A stretch of 64,000 bases of DNA. Source: Kingdonia uniflora. Lineage: Eukaryota; Streptophyta; Magnoliopsida; Ranunculales; Circaeasteraceae. Below the pieces are notes generated by a model that had not been told where the DNA came from, did not search any database, and was given only the letters and a program-made list of their open reading frames with translations. Below are positions 1 to 10,704 of the stretch, piece by piece (the stretch's first letter is position 1; the number at the start of each line of letters is the position of its first letter). The stretch spans positions 248,001 through 312,000 of the forward strand of contig JACGCM010001441.1 of NCBI GenBank assembly GCA_014058105.1, in the 5' to 3' direction. The translations under genes and the position numbers were made by a program.

Positions 1-533
1 TTTAACTTTGGGTTCATTTTCATCGTGTAGTATACACACAAATCATCTACCGTTATTACCTCCTCCCGTCTGGCTTTCAGTCTACCATTTATCGCACCAC
101 ATAACCTAAATAGGTCATATACATTCGGATTAAATTGACCTGGGGCTACATCGTAGAAATTCATTAAGTTTTTCTGATCCGCCCTAAGGGATAACTTTAA
201 TCCTTTCTTTATCTATTCTCAATGAACAAGAATACCATCTAAAGGTATATCCTGGTCGATCATTTTGTATAGATACTTCTCTAATCTAACATCATCAGGG
301 ATACCATATTTCTTTTTAAATCTTAATATTTCTTTAGTTTCCAAACCCTCTCCGCAACAAGCTTTTTCATCCTCTTCTACATCTTCTTCCCCATCCCCAC
401 TCCTTTCTCGATCACTCCCCTGAGGCTCATGATCAACACATGTCTCAATCACCTCGTTCTCAGGTACTTCATACAAACTGGGTCTGCACTGCTCAAGCCT
501 ACTCTGTATCTCCTCCCCAATTGTTACAGACAA
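1..533 (-). pseudogene. Element D antisense gene: putative gypsy-type transposon domain exon
   Basis: The minus strand reads an acidic N-terminal stretch (Glu/Asp run near residue 50) followed by FKKKYGIPDDVRLEKYL. After two in-frame stops near 219-226 the same frame continues to the window edge with [18 protein letters not shown] and [11 protein letters not shown]. This pattern is typical of the plant domain called 'putative gypsy type transposon' (Transposase_28/PF04195-like), found in extra ORFs of Tat elements. The matching exon in element A (about 53800-54388) aligns by eye, for example KKYRHLGDEVSLEYVQG. Its biochemical role is unknown. The frame is broken by stops, so the copy is dead, and it is truncated by the window edge. 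Confidence 0.6.
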
Positions 534-787
534 GTTCTCACATCGTTCGTCAAAGGCACTACATCTTTAAGACTCTCGAATATATCTTTATCATCATTTA
601 AATTTGGTTCAGCTATTTAAGAACCTGTAAATCAGATTCCATATTTTCAACACAGTTAGAATTTTACATATGTGATATATATATATATATACATATTCTT
701 ACGTTAAACATATTTATAATAGATCTCGTGGTTGAGATCACTCTCCAATACCTCATTCATTTTCCCATCTGCTAAAATCATTCACAT

Positions 788-988
788 TTAAATTATACAT
801 AGTTCTCGATATAATCCATATCCAATATTTAACTTAGATTTTATATCATTCATAAACAACTTCATAAGTTCTCGATGTTTCATCTCATTTACTTCAGTAA
901 CCTCGATAACATTGCTAAAAACTATTTTCTTATCGACATTATAGGAAGTTGAATAGCTTCTCGAAGACGTTATCACTTTTCTCGCCAA
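788..988 (-). pseudogene. Element D antisense gene, possible upstream exon
   Basis: This 66-codon minus-strand reading frame lies between the domain exon (1-533) and the antisense promoter. Its middle (VFSNVIEVTEVNEMKHREL) loosely resembles the start of element A's second antisense ORF (VVEVRTLNDLHLAL at 52389). The likeness is weak and could be chance in A+T-rich DNA. No catalytic motif is visible. The pieces around it (534-787 and 989-2358) are A+T-rich, with short TTCGA-bearing repeats near 2080-2150, and are best read as introns and leader of the antisense unit. Confidence 0.3.
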
Positions 989-2358
989 AACCAGTTATTT
1001 CCATTTATGAAAATTCTCATTTTCTGGCATAAAATCTGGCGATAAGTGCACAATCCTAAAACTCTCCGTATATCTCGATCCCTCCAAACCATATCCTCCC
1101 ACAGTGCCGTCCTTACAGCGCCCTTCCTAATCCTTTTTACTTCCCTTCCCTCTCATTTCTATGCAAACTCAGAATCACCGCCACAGCGAAATTAAAATTT
1201 CACACTCAAAGTCGCTATTAACCCTTCCCCTCCATGGACGTCTCTCATTTATTTCCACTTCATTAGTCGTCATTGATCAAACTTTCACAAATAAATCTAC
1301 TTACGAAGCAAAAATTGTACAAATAAAAAATTTACTAACCTTGTTGCCGTGCAGATTCAGTATCCCTCTCCTTCGCCCACTTCTCCCTTTCAATCAACAC
1401 GCAAATTTCCTCCTTCACAATCGTATCTAACAACTGCAGCAACGAACAACAACAGTTCTCTCCGTAAAAAAAAATCAATTTGCAAGTGATATGAACAGTC
1501 GCCTACCTCTGGCATATTAATTTGCAAGTGACCGTTCGTCGCACCACTTGGCGACGGTCCAGTTCGTCGAATACAATGCCTCACTTATTTTTTCTCGACA
1601 TCTTTGGCTCTTAATCTTCTACCCTTTAATAAATTTTTACATTCACCCTTTAGACCTTCCAATTCCCGAAGAGTATCTACAACCACATTCATCTTTGGCA
1701 GTGTACACTTCATATTTTCCAATAACCAATATACATCATTTTATTTATACTTCATACCATCAGCTAATGGAAAACATCTTTCCATATTCATTTTGCATAT
1801 ACATTCCCTTATTTTATCCTATTTTAAGCACATACCTATATTTACATGATCATTTCAACATCAATTGATTACATTTTATTCACTTATACTTCGCTTAAGC
1901 ACATTTTTATTTACCTATATTTGACGGCTACATCACATGTTCGACATAACAATACATATTCAACTTTGTATACTTGCCAATATTCAACCAAATTGTATCA
2001 CACATTTTGTAATCATATTGGATACTAAATAATAAACACATAAACAATTCAATTCACGAATACATATTTATTTATTTCAACTCATTTCTTACATTCGATT
2101 TCTCTCACATTCGATTGCATACTCATTTCATACATTCGACATCTGTTACTTTCGAGTACATTTACTTCTAATACATAATATTGTCTTACATTACAATTTA
2201 ACTACTATTGTTAACTTTCTCGACATTTCACTATTTTTCTTTGTCTGTTTTTCACCAGAATCGGACATTAAAGCCTCTTTCTAGTCCTCGAAGCTCAATG
2301 AGTCTCAAGTCACTAAACTTCTAAGAGACGCTTCAGCAGGAAAAGACAACAGAAAATT

Positions 2359-2664
2359 CTAAGTACACCCACGCGTTCGGCAAGATCCCTGGACGCCCAT
2401 CCAAAACTTTGTATCTTCATCACAAGTAAAGACAACAACCCCTTCACCCCCCAACTGACTCCAGACATTACCTTCACATATGCATGATGCTCCCACTATT
2501 TCCAATTGAACCACGTCGTTTTTGTTTGTTCTTTGCTGCCCCCTCGCTGCTCTACTCCGATCACATAACCCCATTTTATCTCTCGATCTACGACAGATTT
2601 CATCCGACAACTCACCGTCTTTCACCCCAGACTTAACAATTAACCATACTTGGGGCGACCTCAT
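2359..2664 (-). pseudogene. Element D antisense leader ORF (ORF1)
   Basis: An open frame of 101 codons starts with ATG about 40 nt downstream of the minus-strand TATA box at 2701-2709, so it would be the first ORF of the antisense transcript. It is basic at the start and ends near GVVVFTCDEDTKFWMG. Element A has a counterpart downstream of its own antisense TATA box: both first ATGs read ATGAGG, and NDVVQLEIVGA here lines up with NDVLISKVGV there. I recognise no protein family. Conservation of position and partial sequence in two divergent copies suggests a real leader ORF or conserved 5' exon. Confidence 0.4.
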
Positions 2665-2700
2665 TTACCCAAACACCATTATCCACCATCAATAAAACCC

Positions 2701-2709
2701 TTATATATA
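2701..2709 (-). promoter_or_regulatory. TATA box of element D antisense gene
   Basis: The minus strand reads GGTATATATAAGGG, a good plant TATA box. It lies about 180 bp inside the polypurine tract/3' LTR border and points away from the LTR, into the antisense gene. Element A has a TATA box in the mirror position, about 205 bp from its own polypurine tract. Confidence 0.5.
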
Positions 2710-2880
2710 CCCAGTATCCTCAAATCACATTCAATTCACACATTAATTCTACCTCGAAATCAACATGACCAGATACAACTCATCTTGACCTCGATAATGA
2801 CATCTGCTGACTTCTACACAGATCGGCAACCTCTTTATATTCTAGTTTTCCTTCTCGACACAACTATAAGTACTTCTGTC

Positions 2881-2892
2881 GAGAATGGGGCG
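2881..2892 (+). other. Polypurine tract of element D
   Basis: GAGAATGGGGCG directly precedes ATTATATTATC, the proposed LTR start. Element A shows GCGAGGGGGCG followed by ATTATAAAGAC on its coding strand. The match between independent copies fixes the 3' LTR boundary and the orientation. Confidence 0.65.
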
Positions 2893-3407
2893 ATTATATT
2901 ATCATATTCCCCATATTCGATAAAGCTAGTACTCTGTAGTCGAAGATAATTCAGCCCTCTGTAATCGAAGGTAGCTCAGCACTCTGTAGTCAAAGATAGT
3001 ATGACATTCTAGAAGATTCCAGGAGTCCTCGACTTACCAAAAGTAACTGTTGTAGCCCGGTCAATAAGGAACTGTTAGAGATCCGCAAAGTTTGCCTACT
3101 ACCTCCGAAATAGGAGACTCTTTCTTTCTTTTTGTAAATTGTCTATAAATGTTATAAATACAAGCAAAGAATAGGTTTTAAAGGGACCACACATTGGACA
3201 TCTCTCTATCCTAAACATACGCAACACTCAGAAACTTATAATAACTAGCATCTACTAGATTTTTATACCAAATCTTCCTCGAGGTCGTGGTTTTTCACAG
3301 TTTCTGCTGAGTTTTCTACATAAAATCTTGGTTGATACTTCTTTATTGCATAATCCTTACGAACAAGTATTGGCAAAAAATTTCCTCCCAGAAAACATAC
3401 CATTACA
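2893..3407 (+). repeat. 3' LTR of element D (family T)
   Basis: About 515 bp, close to the 524 bp LTR of element B. It begins just after the polypurine tract and ends CCATTACA, as the C and B LTRs do when read on their coding strand. A TATA box (CTATAAAT, about 3143-3150) would drive the sense transcript. Near 3280 the motif CCTCGAGGTCGTGGTTTTT matches the conserved block CCTCGAGTAGAGG/ACGACCTCGG found inside the other family T LTRs. The start codes ATTA rather than TG, so the exact 5' border is an inference. Confidence 0.6.
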
Positions 3408-3665
3408 TAAATAAAAAGACTTGAGTTAGAACGAGATACCTTGTTCAAGAGTCTGTCTGACAAGGGATATATTTGTGAAGTTGATATAGATTAAGGAAAT
3501 TTTATGGCCTCCATGAAAACAAGTTTAGGCCCTCGCCCTGCATATCTGATAGAGCAGGGCAATGTTGCTGTAACTCGAGAACTAAAATTTGATTGACCTC
3601 CTGTTGAAGGGGAAAGCACGGCTGACATCCCAACAAAAGAAAAGAATCTATTGTAGTGGTTGTGA
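3408..3665 (+). pseudogene. Element C antisense gene remnant (3' end)
   Basis: The plus strand here resembles the 3' end of element A's antisense gene (about 57090-57350). Short blocks keep order, such as CTCGAGAACT against CTCGAGTACAG and CATCCCAACAAAAGAAAA against CTCCCATCAAGAAAATCC. It occupies the same relative place: just beyond the tandem-repeat block and opposite in strand to gag-pol. The reading frame is not maintained. The remainder was probably lost or separated when element D inserted at 3408. Confidence 0.4.
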
Positions 3666-3718
3666 ATGTAACCTGAAAATAAATAGTATCTATCGCAGAC
3701 ATAGTGAATTAGATTAAA

Positions 3719-4200
3719 GCTAGTATTACCTTTATCTTATCTTATATCTGGTAGGGTCTTTTATATAAAACAAGTTTTTACATTTTTTATAATTGTAGAG
3801 ATGGGTTGAGTCAGTCAAATCAAGTAAATCTTGATTTAACTGTAGTAATGTTGCAGACATATTGAAAGAGATGAAGGCTAATTACTTTTTCCTTATATTA
3901 TGTATGTTAGAGTCGTTGATATAAAATAAGTTTTTACACTTGTTTTAATAGCAGAGATTTAGTAGAGTTAGCCAAACAAAGTGTTATCCTTAATTTAACT
4001 TGTATAATGTTTCAAACAAGATGAAAGAGATGAAGGCTAGTATTACCTTTGCCCTATCTTATGTTTAGTTGAGTCTATGATTTAAAACAAGTTTTTATAT
4101 TTGTTTCAATCGCAGAGATGGTTGAGTCAGCTAAACCAGGTATTATCTTTGATTTAACTGGTATAAGATCGATTGAAAGCTAGTCTTATCTATGCTTTAA
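3719..4200. repeat. Tandem repeat, ~158 bp unit, 3+ copies (element C 3' region)
   Basis: Imperfect units begin with GCTAGTATTACC-like sequence at about 3719, 3877, 4036 and 4179, spacings of 158, 159 and 143 bp. Each unit contains AAACAAGTTTTTA and a GCAGAGAT block, so the repeat is real though diverged. It lies between integrase and the antisense remnant, the same place as the ~155 bp tandem repeat of element A (57611-57920), and both start with GGCTAGTATTA. Tandem repeats in this region are known from Tat/Ogre elements. Confidence 0.75.
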
Positions 4201-4369
4201 TGTATAGAATGTAGTTGAATCTACGTAAGTAGAAAGATATTGTGAAAAACTTGGAAGTTTTAATGAACAGTTCAAAATTAACATTGGATAGAGATAAAAA
4301 TCTCACTTTTGGAATTGAAAAAACAAAAGCGAGAAACAGAAATGGAGTAGTAAGGCGCTTTACGATAGT

Positions 4370-5560
4370 ATCGTTTCAGTCGCCTAGTGTTCAAAGGATT
4401 TAAAATGAGAATTCCCTCTTCTTTTATAAGGTAATATGATCTCAGGCCTGAGAGACCTGTGATAATGAATGGAGCCTCTCAATTATTAGCTAATTTTTAA
4501 GCGTGAGGCTCTTTGTGGCGTTGAAGAATTTCTCTAAGGATGAGATCATTGATTTGGGAAGGTACGGCTTCTGACTTGGCTGTTGCACGAATTGGCTAGC
4601 ATATGATAATATCAACCTTGGTTAGCGATGGTACATTCCCTGGTTTCATCGATCATATTAAGGTTAAAAGGCAATTCGAACTCATTTTCTTCGTCAATTA
4701 GTTCTTGATCTCGAATTGGATGATGGTATTCAGAAAGACTGACGGCCTCAGTACCAGAGGTAAGGAGGAATGGGGTACATCTTGTTAACTGTCGGGGAAT
4801 GGTAAGATATGCCCATAGGACATGAGGTAGTTCTCGCACCCAATTCCCTTTTTTCTGTGAGTGAAGCCTTTTATTGAGTCATCCCTGATGGTTTTATTGG
4901 TGATTTTGGCTTGGCCATTGCCTTGGGAATAGTAAGGATTGGATGGTGAGTGGATGATATTATATAGGTTGAGGAAGGCTATGATTTTTTTCCAACAAAT
5001 TAGGGACCGTTATCGATATGAATTAGATGGGGGTACCCAAACTGAGTGATGATGTGTTCCCATATAAAAGAGATGACCTATTCTTCTCTGGTTTGACAGA
5101 GTAGAACTGCTTCTACCCATTTTATAAAATAATCGGTAGCTACGAGTAGGTGATGGCGGTTACCTAGAGAATTAGGGAATTCGCCGACGAGATCGAGTAC
5201 CCATTTTTTCAAAGGCCACACCTTGCTTGTATGGAGTTCGAGCATAGGGACACGTACCATGTGTCCATGTCTTTGGCAAGCGTTACCTTTGCATGAGTAC
5301 TCCTATGCTTGCTTGTGCATGTCGGGCTAAAATATTCCTTGTGTAATATATTTGTTTGCTAGTGATCGACCTAAGACATGGGAGCCACATCTCCCTTCAT
5401 GTAATTTATGGAACATTTCATCTATTTTTTATTTGGAGAGGCACTAAAGGTAAATTCCCCATGACTTAAAGGCGGTATAGCATACCGTTTGGATTTGTGT
5501 AGCGCTTTAAGTTGTTGATCAGTTTTTGGTGCTCCTTCGGATCTATTGGAAGTGGTCCGT
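4370..5560 (-). pseudogene. Element C integrase (decayed)
   Basis: This integrase would insert the element's cDNA into the genome. Readable pieces are LDLVGEFPNSLGNRHHLLVATDYFIKWVEA (5078-5260, holding the first catalytic Asp) in short blocks, and LPHVLWAYLTIPRQLT with GTEAVSLSEYHHP (4612-4839), typical of the integrase C-terminal part of Tat elements. The second Asp and the Glu lie in shifted frames between them. The zinc-binding N-terminus falls near 5260-5400 and the tail near 4370-4560. Several frameshifts make it non-functional. Element A's integrase (58107-59160) is the better copy. Confidence 0.75.
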
Positions 5561-6300
5561 CATAACTGTTGTCGATACTGAGGCAGGCTAAGAAAGGCTT
5601 TCGTCAATCGCCGTCTCCCTCTTTATCCCCCCTAGTATTGATCATGCATATAGATGTACGATCAATGCTGGGGATTGAAATGATTTCAATCTGGAGATAT
5701 CGAGCTTCTGTACCCAATACCCCAGCAAGATATGCCAAGGAATTGGCATGTATGTTTTTACCCCGAGGAAGATAATCGAGAGTTGCTTTTGCGAACTTGT
5801 TCATCCTATCTGCAACGAGGGTTGCGTATTCGATCATCTTCCCATTCTTCTTATATTGCTCAGAGTAATAGTGGACGATGAGTAGTGAATCTGCGTAAAC
5901 TGAGAGTTCGGGGGTATCAAGCTCAAGAGCGAGTTCGAGTCCATGAATGAGAGCTTCATATTTGGTGACATTATTTAAGGCCTCAAAATCTAAGCAGATC
6001 GATTTCATAATTCTGTCATTGGAAAGGGCAATCAGTACGATTCTTATTCCTGACCCCGTCGGCCCTGCTGATCCATCTGTAAGAAGTTTTCGCCATTTTG
6101 TTATAATCCATTCAGTTCGTTCGTCAAATGTTTTGAGGGGTGGAACTTCTAAAGATTCTTCTGCAAGGTTAGGGTCGTGCTCCTCCCACTCGGGATCTTC
6201 CACTGGAAAATCTATGAGAAAATTGGCAACGGCCTGACCCTTCTCGAAATGACGTTGTTCAAACTTGATATCATATTTTCCCAAACTGACCGACCATTGT
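5561..6300 (-). pseudogene. Element C second (archaeal-type) RNase H
   Basis: A long open stretch (5604-6284, 226 codons) carries LLTDGSAGPTGSG, NNVTKYEALIHGLELALEL, VYADSLLIVHYYSEQY and LPRGKNIHANSLAYLAG. These are the Asp, Glu, Asp and late acidic/Asn motifs of the archaeal-type RNase H that Tat-lineage elements carry in addition to the ordinary retroviral-type one. Such enzymes degrade RNA in RNA/DNA hybrids during reverse transcription. The middle Glu is kept (KYEAL). This is the longest clean open stretch in element C. It lies between the first RNase H and integrase, as expected. Confidence 0.8.
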
Positions 6301-7480
6301 TACACTCTTCTTAATTTTTCTTTTTTAGATATAATTCCCTTAAGTGGGTAGTTCGTCATGACTTTGACTGTATGAGCTTGGAAGTAGTGTTTGAGTTTCT
6401 ACAAAGTGTAAACAAGAGTGAGAATAAGTTTCTCAATTTTAGAGTACCTCGTTTCTACTAGAGTGAAGGTTTTGCTGATGAAGTAGAATGGTTTCTTGAT
6501 TTTCCCTTTAAGGCGAATGAGAACCGAGCTGAGTGAAGTATATGTGACTACTAGGTAGATAATTAGTTCCACATTATCTACTGCGGTGCTCATTATGGGA
6601 GACCTCCCCAAATAGGTTTTGAGTTCCTGAAAAACTGCTTCGCATTCTGGTGTCCATTTAACCTCTGTATTTGGCTAAACTTTTCCTCGTTAGGTACGAC
6701 TGTGGAGTAGTATGAATAGCCAACGACAGTGGTCTGAAGATTTAAAAATGAAACAGTTGATTGCGGCAATCTTGCCGGCAAGTTTCTGAACGTCTTTTGT
6801 CATTTTTTGGAGAAGGCATGTTGAGGAGAACCCGAATCTGATCTGGATCGGTCTCAATCCCCTTCTTGCTGATGAGGTGGCCTAGAAATTAGCTGGAATG
6901 TACCCTGAATTGACACTTATCAGGGTTGAGACGCATCCTATAAGATTAAAGAATGTTGAATATGGTACTGAGATCTAAAATGTGGTTGGCTGACTGGACG
7001 CTCTTAAACAAAAGATCGTCGATATAGACTTCAATGACTTTCCCAAGATGCTCTTTGAACATCGTAGTCATCAACCATTGATATGTGGTACCCACATTTT
7101 TTAGTCTGAAGGGCATAACCTTGTAGCAATAAAGACTTCTTTCAGTGATAAAAGTTGTCTTTTCTTGATCTTCTTCCAAAAGTAGAATCTGATTGTATCC
7201 CGAAGTAGCATCCATCATAGATAGGAGGTCATGGACAGTTATAGAATCGATGATCTGATAAATGTTGGGAAGAGGGAAACTGTCATTTAGAGTATGTTTG
7301 TTTAGATCGGTAAAATCTACGCAAACTTGGACTTTTCTGTTCTTCTTTGAGACAATGACAATATTGGATATCCAGTCTGGATATTTAGCTTCTCGAATGA
7401 ATCCCACTTTGATCAATTTCTTGATCTCGGTGTTAACTTCATCTCAAAGGCGAGGTGATAGTCATCGTTATTTCTATTTG
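6301..7480 (-). pseudogene. Element C reverse transcriptase and RNase H
   Basis: Minus-strand frames carry FIREAKYPDWISNIVIVSKK, CVDFTDLNKHTLNDSFPLP, MDATSGYNQI, KVMPFRLKN and the catalytic EVYIDDLLF (6946-7416), all RT motifs of the Tat lineage. The connecting part and first RNase H follow at 6399-6780 (for example SSVLIRLKGKIKKPFYF). The RT active-site YIDD is intact, but frameshifts near 6780-6946 and a stop after the RT block disrupt the polyprotein. The stretch 7481-7994 upstream is the poorly conserved linker to protease, with no readable domain. Confidence 0.85.
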
Positions 7481-7994
7481 ACCACCGTGGCGTTGATGTT
7501 GATGGCTAATTTGTGACATGCCTTGGCTGGATCGACCCAGGTATTTCTTTGAAAAACCACGCAAAAACGTCTTGATTTAGTTGCAAGTACTGAATGAGAG
7601 CATCTTTTTCATGCTGAACCAGCTTAGTATCGATAAAAGTACCTCTGTTAGGTCCATCAATGTTGACATATTCTGTGGGCTCCTCCGTGTAAGGTTGATC
7701 GTAGAGGTGATCAGTATCCTATAATTGTTATATAGCAAATTTATCAAAGGTATCTAGGATAGCAGAGACGGTATTTTTACAAACCCGAGAAAGCTTCTGA
7801 CTACCCCTAATCTCATAGATTCCATTATTGTGTTTGAATTAGAGTGCTTGATGATAGGCTGAAGAGATTCCTTCCATGTTATAAATCCAGCAGTAGCCTA
7901 TAATCCTGAGATAACGAGATTTGGCATTGATGACATAGAAGACGACGTTGATGGTGGTTGGTCCTGCGGTAATAGGTAAGATGATCTTGCCTAC

Positions 7995-8504
7995 TCATTC
8001 TTTTCTAGAACTATTGAACCCACTAATATCGGTGTCGTTCTGAATAACTTGGTCGGCCAATCCCATTTGGTCGATAGTGCTTTGAAATAGAATCTCAATA
8101 CCGCTTTCAGTATCGATCATCATTGTGTACATGATAAACTTTTTTATTTTGAGCATTATTACTAATGCATCATGATGTGGAAATTTGACATGGCTAGTAT
8201 CGCACTTTTTGAAGGAAATCCCAAGGCGGCGATTGCTCGACTCAAGTAGAATCTTGGTTTCCTTATCTTGAGGTGTGAGATCACAATATTCTGATAGTCT
8301 CCTGTGCTTGGATCTGTTAGAGTTGGTGATCTGGTTGATTTTGATCATGTTGTTATGGTGCATATGGTAAAGATGCTTCTCCTCAGCTTGATCATCGACC
8401 TGAACAACCTCAAGCTGCTTCTTATAGCTGCCATCTTTAGATGATTCTAGGTTGACAATATTTTTGAACATCCATCCCACTTTAAAAATGTATTTGAGCA
8501 ACAA
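7995..8504 (-). pseudogene. Element C protease region
   Basis: A 169-codon open stretch contains SSNRRLGISFKKCDTSHVKFPHHDALV in short blocks, then IMYTMMIDTESGIEIL and STIDQMGLAD. The aspartic protease signature in this family is VDTGSG (element A), so the catalytic Asp-Thr is present here but the following Gly is Glu (IDTESG). This would be expected to damage the active site. The protease would process the Gag-Pol polyprotein. The upstream zinc-finger-like Cys/His motif near 8540 is broken by a frameshift. Confidence 0.7.
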
Positions 8505-10009
8505 CCCCTGTAAAGTATAGCAACTGTCAGTAGAATGATGGTTTACCTTATGATGCAGGCAGTATGGTCAGTTGTCGATTAGTTTCAGTTGTTGAGAGAT
8601 GCGGTAGAGCTTATCCTTCAAGAGTAGTGGAAAGATGGTAGAGATTTGAACGTTCATCTTTGGGAGGATGGGTTTGGCTGGTGAACCGCCATTACGATGG
8701 TAGCCAGTGTTGCCCTTGGCGTGCTTCTGATCACCCTGATCCTTCTTTGGTTTAGTGTATCGATATATAGATGGACCTTTTGTGGTGAGGATGGATTTAG
8801 TATATTTATGTCGCTCAGACATCATCCTTTCCAAGTCAAAGTAACTATTGACCTTGATGATCATATTCTCCAAGGTTTCAGGTTTGTTGAGGAAGAGGTA
8901 TACTCTTTGGCCTTGCAGTCGAGCTGGAGCGCGTTGGTGAAGGTAGTAATAACTATTTTATGATAGAGGTTATCCACTTTATGCACGAGCTCTAAAAACT
9001 TCTTCGCAAAAGCCTCGAGCTTTTCCCCGTGTGACTGTTTGAGACTGATAAGAGAATACAAATTCTCCTCTTTATCTCTGTTATGAGCATATATCTTGAT
9101 GAACTGTTTCTACAGCTGGTCGAATGTATATATGGAATCCTTAGGGAGAGAGTGGAACCATCGGACTGGTTCCTCCTACAGACTTGTGGTGAACAGACGA
9201 CAGAGGATGTGGCTGAGATTGGAGTACAACCCCAATGAATTATGGTACTATTGAATGTGCTCATTCGGGTCGGTACCTTTGTATTTACAAATTTTTGGAG
9301 TATGGAAACCTTTCGGTATCTCTATATCGAATAGTTCTTTGGTAATTGGACTTCCTTGTAATTTTGTGATGTCATCAGCAGTACCCAGAACTTGTGCTTC
9401 GGTCAACTCCTTAATGCACTGGTCCATATGCTATTTTGTGACGTAATGACGTATTGGTTGAATCGCTGGATGAGTAGGTTGCGGATGATGAGTACCGGTA
9501 CCTTTACTCAAGCGAGCTCATGCTGGAACTCGATATAGAGGTCATTGTTATTCCTCCTAACATACGGAAATTCGGTGACCTCGGCTGGCTTTAGACTAAA
9601 CTTCACCACCCAAATGAATAGAAGGATGAGGTTCGTGCAGGATATTCTTAGAAATAGCTTTACTGGTGACTCTACGAGGTCCCAATCTTTTCCTTGCAGA
9701 AACATGAGAGGTCTCTGGCAACTGATCGAGACCTCTTGTTAGAGGAACTTGCTGAGTATTTTATAGAGCCTCGATGGCAGTCTGCATTGCTGTCATATGG
9801 ACTTTATGTCATTTGAGTACTGTCAAACGAGTTTGTCATTCTGTGTCGAGCTCTTTCTCGCGGAGCTCTCGATCCCGAGTTAATTAAAGTATAAGCTCGG
9901 CGCATTTCTCTGCTTCGGCGTTGAGGTTCGCCCGTAGTTCTGTAAGTTATTCCAGCTCCACTAAAACATCAAGTTGGATGCCTGTAGCCGGTCATCTGGA
10001 AGTAACCAT
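8505..10009 (-). pseudogene. Element C gag
   Basis: gag encodes the coat protein that packages element RNA. Fragments of the retrotransposon Gag domain are visible: YSLISLKQSHGEKLEAFAKKF (split here), ELVHKVDNLYHKI and NSYFDLERMM (8568-9061), with the upstream HSLP/GEEPVRWF-like region in another frame at 8992-9264. The start is placed at the ATG complementary to 10007-10009 because it aligns with element A's gag start (MVQTRQ) and sits just inside the primer site. Several stops and frameshifts are present. Confidence 0.65.
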
Positions 10010-10061
10010 GATTCAAAATTGTAGCAAAAGGATGCCTTAGGATATCGTGGAAATGCAATCT

Positions 10062-10079
10062 TTCCTACAGACGGTGTCA
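10062..10079 (-). other. Primer-binding site of element C
   Basis: The coding strand reads TGACACCGTCTGTAGGAA two bases inside the LTR end (ACA, then TT). Elements B and A carry related sequences at the same place (A: TGGCGCGGTCTGTGAGAA). The initial TGG expected of a tRNA 3' CCA complement has decayed to TGA. Confidence 0.5.
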
Positions 10080-10081
10080 AA

Positions 10082-10704
10082 TGTAATGGCCAAATTTTGT
10101 AGGCTCGAAATGGTTTGGAATTTGTTATCACACCAATAAACCTGTAATAATATTCTAATGGAAAGTAAGAAATAACGCAAGTGGTTTTTGCGTGGAAAAC
10201 CTCTGAATAGATAAAAAAAACTATGACCTCGAGTAGAGGATTTTTGTAAAAGTATCTTTATTGCTTGAGGCGGATATCTTATTACAAGTAATCTCTAGAT
10301 ATTGAAATGCTTGAACCTTGTAGCTAAGAAGTTTGAATGTTTTTGAGAATCTAGAATATGTAGTTTTCTTGGTAATTTCTCGTATAATTTTTTGGTCCTT
10401 GTCTCTTCTGGAACTTCTTCTTTATACAGGCCTTCTCTATAGTTCTTCATCGTGTTGGAGCACGTTCTCCAAAAAATGTGGTTATTGGCGGTTGACTGAG
10501 TAACTGATGAGTTCATGAGAGATAGGCGACTTAGACTTGTTCAGATTTTTTGATTTGGGTTCGACCCACTTTCTTCACCAGTTTGTGGAGTAGGTTAAAA
10601 TGTTGACTGGAGAAGTCATGTAGAAAATGCATGAGTTAGAGATGTCAGTAGTTCGGCTAAAAGCAGCTTGATTAGGGTCATATCGAGGGGTAGGCCCTTA
10701 TAGT
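10082..10704 (-). repeat. 5' LTR of element C
   Basis: About 620 bp. Its inner edge (plus strand TGTAATGGCC) and its internal blocks (GCGTGGAAAAC, CTATGACCTCGAG, ATTGCTTGAGG) match the LTRs of elements A and B in order. A degenerate TATA box on the minus strand lies near 10421-10427 (TGTATAAAG). The outer edge near 10704 (CTTATAGT) is directly joined to element B's RNase H coding sequence. Confidence 0.7.

Larger units (their letters stand above)
1..3407 (+). mobile_element. Element D: 3' end of a Tat-lineage Ty3/gypsy retrotransposon
   Basis: This is the 3' part of a plus-oriented family T element; the rest lies left of the window. From left to right it holds an antisense gene on the minus strand, a polypurine tract at 2881-2892, and a 3' LTR at 2893-3407. 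The LTR start (ATTATA after a G-rich tract) and end (CCATTACA) match the LTR edges of elements A, B and C. The sequence to its right (3408 onward) is the interior of element C, so D probably inserted into C. Orientation rests on the polypurine tract and the LTR TATA box, since no pol is visible here. Confidence 0.72.
3408..10704 (-). mobile_element. Element C: decayed Tat-lineage Ty3/gypsy retrotransposon
   Basis: Reading the minus strand, this element has its 5' LTR (10082-10704), primer site, gag, protease, reverse transcriptase plus RNase H, a second archaeal-type RNase H, integrase, a tandem-repeat spacer, and a remnant of the antisense gene. It is cut at 3408 by element D. The domain order and RT motifs place it in the Tat lineage. 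Many frameshifts and stops show it is old, more decayed than element A. Its 5' LTR is immediately followed by the middle of element B's RNase H, so C may have inserted into B, or the two were joined by recombination. Confidence 0.8.
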
